Origin: Comamonadaceae bacterium
GTDB lineage: Bacteria; Pseudomonadota; Gammaproteobacteria; Burkholderiales; Burkholderiaceae_C
Length of the DNA stretch: 44,291 nt
NCBI GenBank assembly: GCA_947446885.1
Contig: CANFHZ010000009.1
Location: 1 to 44,291, forward strand
Reading direction: 5' to 3'
Positions 38,286 to 44,291 of this stretch are shown in pieces. The notes beneath the pieces were generated by a model. It did no database searches, was not told where the DNA came from, and saw only the letters and a program-made list of their open reading frames with translations. Both the position numbers and the translations under genes were made by a program. Position 1 is the stretch's first letter; every line of letters begins with the position of its first letter.

Positions 38286-39059
38286 ATGGCACCGGCCCGA
38301 GTCACGGTGCTTATTCCGGCGCGCTTGGAGTCCACACGCTTGCCCGACAAACCGCTGGCTGACATTGCCGGACTGCCCATGGTGGTGCGGGTGGCGCAAC
38401 GGGTACGAAGCGGGGTTCCGGCGGACGTGCGCATCGTGGTCGCCGCCGACCATGCAGCCATCCTCCACGCGTGCGCGATCCACAGCGTCGAAGCCGTGCT
38501 GACCCGCACCGACCACGTCTCCGGCAGCGACCGCTTGGCGCAGGCCTGCGACCTATTGGAGTTGGACGACACGGAGATTGTGGTCAACGTGCAGGGCGAC
38601 GAACCGCTGATCGACCCCGCACTGGTACGGGCTGTAGCCAGTCTGCTGGAACAGCATCCGCACACCGCCATGGCCACTGCCGCACATGCGCTGGATGATG
38701 CGCATGACTTCCACAACCCGAACGTTGTCAAAGTCGTGGTCGATGCCTCCGGACACGCTATGTACTTCAGCCGTGCGCCCATACCCTGTTGGCGCGATGG
38801 TGCAGGTCAGCATGCATCGGCAGCACTGCCAGCGTTGCGGCACATCGGCATTTACGCGTACCGGGCCGCTTTTTTGCGGCGCTTTCCGCTCTTACCCGCA
38901 GCACCCCACGAGCAGGTCGAAGCCCTGGAACAGCTGCGTGCGCTGTGGCACGGATACCGTATTGCCGTGCACATCAGCAACACGATTCCGCAGTGCGGTG
39001 TGGACACGCCCGAAGACCTGGCGCGGGTGCGGGCATTTTTTGCATCAACTGCCAGCTGA
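38286..39059 (+). CDS. kdsB: 3-deoxy-manno-octulosonate cytidylyltransferase
   Basis: KdsB makes CMP-KDO, the donor for the inner LPS core. The 257-residue protein has [34 protein letters not shown] near the N-terminus. [63 protein letters not shown] and the C-terminal [14 protein letters not shown] follow. I chose ATG 38286; a TTG at 38277 overlapping the preceding stop is also possible. It completes an exbB-exbD-lpxK-Trm112-kdsB series of LPS-related genes. Confidence 0.96.
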   Translation: MAPARVTVLIPARLESTRLPDKPLADIAGLPMVVRVAQRVRSGVPADVRIVVAADHAAILHACAIHSVEAVLTRTDHVSGSDRLAQACDLLELDDTEIVVNVQGDEPLIDPALVRAVASLLEQHPHTAMATAAHALDDAHDFHNPNVVKVVVDASGHAMYFSRAPIPCWRDGAGQHASAALPALRHIGIYAYRAAFLRRFPLLPAAPHEQVEALEQLRALWHGYRIAVHISNTIPQCGVDTPEDLARVRAFFASTAS

Positions 39060-39263
39060 CATCCGCAGCACAAAGCCAGCGGGCGCAGGCTGAAACTCCG
39101 TGAAAACCCCCGGATACGCGGCAGCTTGCCAGTGCCGCAGGTACCGTGGCCGAGTCAGCTACTGACAAGCACCGCGTGCTATTCTCCAAATCGACAGCGC
39201 CTTGTGCCTGGTTTCCATAAAAACAATGCTTTGCGTAGAGCCTGCGAGACAAGGCTGCCGTGA

Positions 39264-39944
<681 letters not shown>

Positions 39945-39961
39945 ATTTTTACCTGGCGCGC

Positions 39962-39989
39962 TTGCCAAAACTTATAGACTGGTTAAAAA
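39962..39989 (+). promoter_or_regulatory. Candidate lexA promoter
   Basis: -35 TTGCCA (39962-39967), a 16-base spacer and -10 TAAAAA (39984-39989, four of six matches). The -10 lies within the first SOS box, as expected for an autorepressed lexA gene. The transcription start would fall near the second box. Confidence 0.5.
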
Positions 39990-39994
39990 TACAG
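39979..39994 (+). promoter_or_regulatory. LexA (SOS) box 1
   Basis: CTGGTTAAAAATACAG fits the CTG-N10-CAG operator with an AT-rich core. It overlaps the candidate -10 of lexA. Confidence 0.8.
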
Positions 39995-39997
39995 TCA

Positions 39998-40013
39998 CTG
40001 TCAAAATTGACAG
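39998..40013 (+). promoter_or_regulatory. LexA (SOS) box 2
   Basis: CTGTCAAAATTGACAG is a near-perfect palindrome matching CTG-N10-CAG. Its centre lies 19 bases downstream of box 1, close to two helical turns. Confidence 0.8.
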
Positions 40014-40048
40014 CCTAGGTTTTGTGTAGCCCTTTTGAAGGAGTCGCC

Positions 40049-40717
40049 ATGTCCGAGAGCCCCAAACTCACCGCCCGCCAGCAGCAGATTCTGAGCTTGA
40101 TCGAGCGCGCCATTGCTACCACCGGCGCGCCGCCCACCCGTGCCGAAATCGCCACGGAGCTCGGCTTCAAATCCGCCAATGCCGCCGAGGAACATTTGCA
40201 GGCGCTGGCCCGCAAAGGCGTGATCGAGTTGGTCAGTGGCACCTCGCGCGGTATCCGGCTGCGCAACAAGTCCGGCTCAGGCTCCTGGCAGAACCAGCAG
40301 TACGCGCTGCCAATTCCAGGCCTGGCCCAGCTGGCGCTGCCGCTGATCGGGCGGGTTGCCGCGGGCTCGCCTATCTTGGCGCAAGAACATGTGGACCAAA
40401 CGTATTACGTCGAAAACAGCTTATTTCAGCGCCAGCCCGACTACCTGCTCAAAGTACGGGGCATGTCCATGCGCGACGCCGGCATCATGGATGGTGATTT
40501 ATTGGCGGTGCAAGCCACCAAAGAGGCCAAGAACGGCCAGATTGTGGTGGCCCGGCTGGGTGAAGAAGTCACGGTGAAGCGCTTTCGGCGCAACAAACAG
40601 CTTATCGAGCTGCACCCCGAAAACCCGGATTACCAGATCATCGTGGTGGAGCCGGGCGACCCCTTTGAGATTGAAGGCCTGGCAGTCGGCCTGATTCGCA
40701 ACACCATGTTGATGTAG
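40049..40717 (+). CDS. lexA: SOS repressor LexA
   Basis: LexA represses DNA-repair genes and cleaves itself with RecA. The 222-residue protein has an N-terminal winged helix ([46 protein letters not shown]). A linker follows, then the peptidase domain with the cleavage site Ala105-Gly106 in GRVAAGSP. The catalytic dyad is Ser140 ([11 protein letters not shown]) and Lys177 (EVTVKRFRR). I chose ATG 40049 because AAGGAG lies before it with good spacing. Two LexA boxes upstream indicate self-control. Confidence 0.97.
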   Translation: MSESPKLTARQQQILSLIERAIATTGAPPTRAEIATELGFKSANAAEEHLQALARKGVIELVSGTSRGIRLRNKSGSGSWQNQQYALPIPGLAQLALPLIGRVAAGSPILAQEHVDQTYYVENSLFQRQPDYLLKVRGMSMRDAGIMDGDLLAVQATKEAKNGQIVVARLGEEVTVKRFRRNKQLIELHPENPDYQIIVVEPGDPFEIEGLAVGLIRNTMLM

Positions 40718-40734
40718 GTCGGACGTAAGCGGTG

Positions 40735-41820
40735 ATGGGCGACGCTGACGATTTCACCGGAACCCGGGCCGTAGCGGCGCAGCATGCGTTTGACCCGGCA
40801 GCCCTGCACGGCTGGCTTCGCGAACACCTGGAGGGTTTCGACGGCCCTTTGACGGTAGAGGCTTTCAAAGGCGGGCAATCCAATCCCAGCTACAAGCTCT
40901 CCACCCCGAAGGCCACCTGCGTTCTGCGCACCAAACCCGCCCCCAAAGCGCAGCTTTTGCCTTCAGCCCACGCCATCGAACGCGAATTCACCGTCATGCA
41001 GGCCCTGCACGGGACCGGGGTTCCCGTCCCCCGCATGCTCGGCCTCTGCGAAGACGAATCCATCATCGGACGCGCGTTTTACGCCATGGAATTCATGGAA
41101 GGTCGGGTGTTTTGGGACCAGTCGCTGCCGGGCTGCTCAACGCAGGAGCGCGCTGCGATTTACGATGCCATGAACGATGCCATCAGTCGGCTGCACGGCG
41201 TGGCCTATGTAGAACGCGGGCTGTCGGATTTCGGGCGTGCAGGCAACTACTTTGAGCGCCAAATCGGCCGCTGGAGCAAGCAATACGCGGCATCGGTCAC
41301 CGAACCCATGGACGACATGGACCAGCTCATCGCCTGGCTGCCCGCCCACATTCCTGCCATGGCACGCGCTGACCATATGACGCGCATCGTGCATGGCGAT
41401 TTCCGGCTCGATAACCTGGTTTTCCACCCAACGCAGCCGCAGGTGGTGGCCGTGCTGGATTGGGAGTTATCAACGCTGGGCCACCCCTTGGCTGACTTCA
41501 GTTACCACGCCATGGCCTGGAATATCGCGCCCGGCGACTTCCGCGGCATCCGGGGCTTGGATCTCACAGCACTGGGCATTCCTGATCAAAGCAGCTATAA
41601 GGCTCGCTACTGCGAGCGCACCGGGCTGGTCAGCCTGAAGAATTTGCAGACCGACTGGAATTTTTATATGGCTTACAACCTGTTCCGCATGGCGGCTATT
41701 TTGCAAGGCATTGCCAAACGCGTGGAGATGGGCACAGCCGCCAGTCCGCAAGCCTTGCAGGCCGCAGCCGGTGCAAAACCCCTGGCGCGTTTAGGCTGGC
41801 AGTTCGCCCAAGCAGCCTGA
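40735..41820 (+). CDS. APH-like phosphotransferase (ACAD10/11-type kinase domain)
   Basis: The 361-residue protein has the aminoglycoside-phosphotransferase fold. Its nucleotide-binding N-lobe holds FKGGQSNPSYKLSTPKATCVLRTKP. The catalytic Brenner-type loop is IVHGDFRLDNLVFHP, and the metal site is VLDWELSTLGHPLADFSY. Close relatives are the kinase domain of animal ACAD10/ACAD11 and LvaA of Pseudomonas levulinate degradation, which phosphorylate 4-hydroxyacyl-CoA. The next gene encodes the matching dehydrogenase, so the same role is likely here. I chose ATG 40735; the GTG at 40732 is adjacent and in frame. Confidence 0.88.
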   Translation: MGDADDFTGTRAVAAQHAFDPAALHGWLREHLEGFDGPLTVEAFKGGQSNPSYKLSTPKATCVLRTKPAPKAQLLPSAHAIEREFTVMQALHGTGVPVPRMLGLCEDESIIGRAFYAMEFMEGRVFWDQSLPGCSTQERAAIYDAMNDAISRLHGVAYVERGLSDFGRAGNYFERQIGRWSKQYAASVTEPMDDMDQLIAWLPAHIPAMARADHMTRIVHGDFRLDNLVFHPTQPQVVAVLDWELSTLGHPLADFSYHAMAWNIAPGDFRGIRGLDLTALGIPDQSSYKARYCERTGLVSLKNLQTDWNFYMAYNLFRMAAILQGIAKRVEMGTAASPQALQAAAGAKPLARLGWQFAQAA

Positions 41821-41894
41821 ATTCCGGCTTACTGCGGGTATAAGTCGGCAAAGCACTGCGACCGGGACGACGCCGCTATTTTTTAGGATCCACC

Positions 41895-43133
41895 ATGGAC
41901 TTCGACTATTCCGAAAAAACCAAAGATTTGCAGCGCCGCTTGCACGCGTTCATGGATGCACACGTGTACCCGGCCGAGACCGCGCTCCAGGCAGAGTTGG
42001 CCGCCAACACCGCCGCCGGCAAGCGCTGGACGCCGCTGCAAACCATCGAGCGGCTCAAGCCGCTGGCACGGCAGGCTGGTTTATGGAACCTGTTTTTGCC
42101 AGTCGACAGCGCGCAGGCCGCAGGCTTTGCGGGCGCCGGCCTGACCAACCAGGAATACGCACCGCTGGCTGAAATCATGGGGCGGGTGCTGTGGTCCAGC
42201 GAAGTGTTCAACTGTTCCGCACCCGATACCGGCAATATGGAAACCATTGCCCGCTTCGGCTCTGCCGATGCCAAGCAGCGCTGGCTCAAGCCGCTGCTGG
42301 ACGGCGAAATCCGCTCGGCATTTGCCATGACGGAGCCGGATGTTGCGTCCAGCGACGCCACCAACATCGCCACCCGCATCGCGCGCGACGGCGATCACTA
42401 CGTGATCAACGGGCGTAAATGGTGGATTTCAGGCGCCGGTGACCCGCGCTGTGCGATCTACATCCTCATGGGTAAAACCGATCCTGGTGCAGCCCGCCAT
42501 TCGCAGCAGAGCATGGTGCTGGTACCGGCAAACACGCCGGGCATCACGGTGTTGCGCCCGCTGCATGTGCTGGGCTATGACGACGCACCACACGGGCATA
42601 TGGAAATCGTGTTCGAGAACGTGCGGGTTCCGGTGGACAACCTCTTGTTGGGCGAGGGCCGCGGTTTTGAAATTGCCCAGGCCCGCCTGGGCCCGGGGCG
42701 TATCCACCATTGCATGCGTTTGATCGGACTGGCGGAGCGCGCTTTGGAACTGATGTGCCGAAGAGCGTCCACCCGTACCGCTTTCGGCAAGCTGGTGTCG
42801 GCACAGGGTGTCACGCAAGAGCGGATTGCGGATGCGCGTTGCAAGATCGACATGGCCCGTCTGCTCACGCTCAAAGCGGCCTGGATGATGGACACCGCTG
42901 GCAACAAATCCGCGCGTAACGAGATTGCCATGATCAAAGTGGTCGCACCCAGCATGGCCTGCGAAGTCATCGATTGGGCCATGCAGGTGCACGGCGGTGG
43001 CGGTATGTGCGACGACTTTCCCTTGGCCTACAGCTACGCCAGCGCACGCACGCTGCGTTTTGCCGACGGTCCTGACGAAGTGCACCGCAACGCGGTTGCG
43101 AAAGCCGAGTTGGGCAAATACGCGCAAGCCTGA
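41895..43133 (+). CDS. Acyl-CoA dehydrogenase (ACAD10/11-type)
   Basis: The 412-residue flavoprotein has the normal three-domain fold. [20 protein letters not shown] is the FAD/substrate segment, with [14 protein letters not shown] after it. [22 protein letters not shown] and [12 protein letters not shown]-like [19 protein letters not shown] lie in the C-terminal domain. These closely resemble the dehydrogenase half of animal ACAD10/ACAD11, more than short-chain fatty acid dehydrogenases. AGGATCCACC precedes ATG 41895. A TATAAG at 41839-41844 in the 74-bp gap might be a -10, but the kinase gene upstream is probably co-transcribed. Confidence 0.92.
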   Translation: MDFDYSEKTKDLQRRLHAFMDAHVYPAETALQAELAANTAAGKRWTPLQTIERLKPLARQAGLWNLFLPVDSAQAAGFAGAGLTNQEYAPLAEIMGRVLWSSEVFNCSAPDTGNMETIARFGSADAKQRWLKPLLDGEIRSAFAMTEPDVASSDATNIATRIARDGDHYVINGRKWWISGAGDPRCAIYILMGKTDPGAARHSQQSMVLVPANTPGITVLRPLHVLGYDDAPHGHMEIVFENVRVPVDNLLLGEGRGFEIAQARLGPGRIHHCMRLIGLAERALELMCRRASTRTAFGKLVSAQGVTQERIADARCKIDMARLLTLKAAWMMDTAGNKSARNEIAMIKVVAPSMACEVIDWAMQVHGGGGMCDDFPLAYSYASARTLRFADGPDEVHRNAVAKAELGKYAQA

Positions 43134-43147
43134 GTGGGGCCTGCGCC

Positions 43148-43771
43148 TCAGTGCAAATGGCGCGGCTTGCGGCCGCCACCGCCGTGGCCGGAGCCAAACC
43201 CACCACCGCGCGGCGGCTTGCCCAAATCAAGCGAACTGACAAGGGCGTCGAAGCGCTTGGCGAACAGCTTGTCCACTTCGGCCACCACGTCGCCCAGCTC
43301 GGCACCATCGAAGTGGCGCTCCATGAGCTGCACCACGTCGTTGACCAGCAAATCACGTTGCACCTGCATGATGGCCTGCGGATTAGGGCCTACAAAGAGC
43401 ATCAGGAAATCGTCACGCGATTCGCCTTCGCTGTCCTCATCGGCATCAAATTCCGCATCGTAAAAAGTAACTTCAATAGCCGCACCGGCTTGGGCAATTT
43501 CGTTGAGGTTCATGCACAGTTCGTCCAGCACCTGGCGGAAGTCATCGTCGCCATGCACGGTCCAACACAGCTGCAAAACCTGGTCGCGCGTTTCAAACAC
43601 CATGCCGGGCTCATCTTCATAGACGCTGCCCGCGCCGGCAGCAAATGAGCGCGCACCAGCGTATTTCCACAAAGGCTTGACCGCATCTTCAACCTGCTTG
43701 GCGCGAACCTCCGGCAAGAGTGCAATCTGCCCGTGGACATGGATTTCAAAAGGGGCGTTGTTGCGTGACAT
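43148..43771 (-). CDS. Conserved hypothetical protein (DUF6806-like)
   Basis: The 207-residue soluble protein has an N-terminal FEIHVHGQIALLPEVRAKQVEDAVKPLWKYAGARSF. An acidic middle contains LCWTVHGDDDFRQVLDELCMNLNEIAQAGAAIEVTFYDAEFDADED and DDFLMLFVGPNPQAIMQVQRDLLVNDVV. The tail is glycine- and histidine-rich (GGGFGSGHGGGGRKPRHLH). I recall very similar proteins in other Burkholderiales under DUF6806, with no known function; that family name is from memory. A 16-bp palindrome lies 22 bases upstream of ATG 43771. Confidence 0.75.
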   Translation of the reverse strand: MSRNNAPFEIHVHGQIALLPEVRAKQVEDAVKPLWKYAGARSFAAGAGSVYEDEPGMVFETRDQVLQLCWTVHGDDDFRQVLDELCMNLNEIAQAGAAIEVTFYDAEFDADEDSEGESRDDFLMLFVGPNPQAIMQVQRDLLVNDVVQLMERHFDGAELGDVVAEVDKLFAKRFDALVSSLDLGKPPRGGGFGSGHGGGGRKPRHLH

Positions 43772-43793
43772 GGTTGGCGTCTGGTGGAATAGG

Positions 43794-43809
43794 CCGGACC
43801 GCGGTCCGG
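43794..43809. promoter_or_regulatory. 16-bp perfect palindrome upstream of the DUF6806-like gene
   Basis: CCGGACCGCGGTCCGG is its own reverse complement and lies 22-38 bases before the start of the gene at 43771. It could be a dimeric regulator site or an mRNA hairpin. The regulator is unknown. Confidence 0.5.
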
Positions 43810-43850
43810 ATAAGGCCGTATCCTAAACCTTCCCACCCGTAGCGCTGCCT

Positions 43851-43876
43851 GGGCTGCCACAAAAAGCGGCAGTCCC
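43851..43876 (-). other. Stem-loop after the FAD monooxygenase gene
   Basis: On the minus strand an 8-bp stem (GGGACTGCC / GGCAGCCC, one bulged A) with a 9-base loop begins 14 bases after the monooxygenase stop. No T-run follows, so it is not a classic terminator; it may protect the mRNA end. Confidence 0.45.
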
Positions 43877-43890
43877 GTCGTGCAAACGCT

Positions 43891-44291
43891 TCAAGCGCCA
43901 TACCCGTAAAGCCAAGGCAGGTCAAGAGCGCGGGCGCCCAGCGTCCGCATGGCGAGATCGCGCAAGCTGGCACGCAGGCCGGTACTGTGGAACCATTCAC
44001 CGTTGCGCAGCGCACGCGCCTGCACCCGCGCGTTGCGTTGCCAACGAGCCTGGGTGTAAGTCTGCACCGCCTGGTCCACGCTGGTGCTGGGACGGGCCAA
44101 GGCCTGCGCCAGGCACCAGCTGTCCTCCAGGGCCATGCCCGCGCCCTGTGCCAGGTAAGGCCGCATAGGGTGCGCAGCATCACCGACCAGGGCAATGCGC
44201 CCTGCCCCCATCAGCGCAGCGCTGCGCAGGGGCGGGCGCTCAAACAATGTCCAGGCTTGCCAAGGCCCCATGGCCTGCACCGCATCGCGCA
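43891..44291 (-). CDS. FAD-dependent monooxygenase, C-terminal part (5' end outside window)
   Basis: About 130 C-terminal residues are present; the frame is open to the window edge. GRIALVGDAAHPMRPYLAQGAGMALEDSWCLAQAL contains the GDAAHPMxPxxxQG motif that binds the FAD ribose/phosphate in PHBH-type aromatic hydroxylases. Salicylate hydroxylase-like and UbiH-like enzymes share it. The substrate cannot be told from this piece. The frame is read as ...RDAVQAMGPWQAW... at the edge. Confidence 0.85.
   Translation of the reverse strand, partial: RDAVQAMGPWQAWTLFERPPLRSAALMGAGRIALVGDAAHPMRPYLAQGAGMALEDSWCLAQALARPSTSVDQAVQTYTQARWQRNARVQARALRNGEWFHSTGLRASLRDLAMRTLGARALDLPWLYGYGA

Noticed and set aside
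43130-43152. Small hairpin at the end of the acyl-CoA dehydrogenase gene (CTGAG / CTCAG)
   Set aside because: Five base pairs, overlapping both convergent stop codons and without a T-run; too weak to call a terminator.

Overview
The window is a contiguous piece of a GC-rich bacterial chromosome carrying almost only housekeeping genes. Protein sequences and gene order point to Betaproteobacteria, order Burkholderiales, most likely family Comamonadaceae (Rhodoferax/Polaromonas-like). The genus is inferred from memory of these families, not computed. I see no tRNA, rRNA, insertion sequence, integrase, phage gene or CRISPR array. No gap between genes exceeds about 230 bp. The largest are 39060-39287 (no clear signal apart from a 5-bp inverted repeat at 39154-39166), 31704-31895 (icd terminator and clpS promoter), 28774-28937 (rpsB leader) and 1295-1450 (nothing convincing).

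Layout. (1) 1-3.3 kb: the 3' end of a DUF1045 gene, an LpxH-type phosphohydrolase, a DUF4743/NUDIX hydrolase and galU. (2) 3.3-8.8 kb: rlmE-ftsH-folP-glmM on the minus strand with divergent yhbY, the same order as around E. coli ftsH. (3) 8.8-15 kb: DUF4149 gene, greA, carB, leuE and carA, transcribed carA-leuE-carB-greA-DUF4149. (4) 15-28.8 kb: a long minus-strand cell-envelope and translation block, rpsB-tsf-pyrH-frr-uppS-cdsA-dxr-bamA-ompH-lpxD-fabZ-lpxA-lpxB-rnhB-TrmH-family methyltransferase. It is tightly packed with many start/stop overlaps. The rseP gene expected between dxr and bamA is absent. (5) 28.9-35.8 kb: clpS-clpA, icd, a secreted DUF192 protein, sodB and xseA. (6) 35.9-40.7 kb, plus strand: exbB-exbD-lpxK-Trm112-like-kdsB, then adk and lexA behind two SOS boxes. 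(7) 40.7-44.3 kb: an APH-like kinase plus acyl-CoA dehydrogenase pair (a split version of animal ACAD10/ACAD11), a Burkholderiales-type hypothetical gene and the 3' part of an FAD monooxygenase gene.

How the genes work together. Much of the window builds the envelope: UDP-sugars (galU, glmM), lipid A (lpxD, lpxA, lpxB, an lpxH-like gene, lpxK), KDO activation (kdsB), isoprenoid and undecaprenyl carriers (dxr, uppS), phospholipid (cdsA) and outer-membrane assembly (bamA, ompH). Translation and protein quality control are the second theme (rpsB, tsf, frr, rlmE, yhbY, ftsH, clpA, clpS). Pyrimidine supply is the third (carAB, pyrH).

I did not find a clearly new biological system. The points most worth checking are the missing rseP, the split ACAD10/11-type pair, interleaved (pseudoknot-capable) stems after carB, a terminator abutting the folP start, leuE inside the carAB operon, and possible leaderless clpS and yhbY transcripts.
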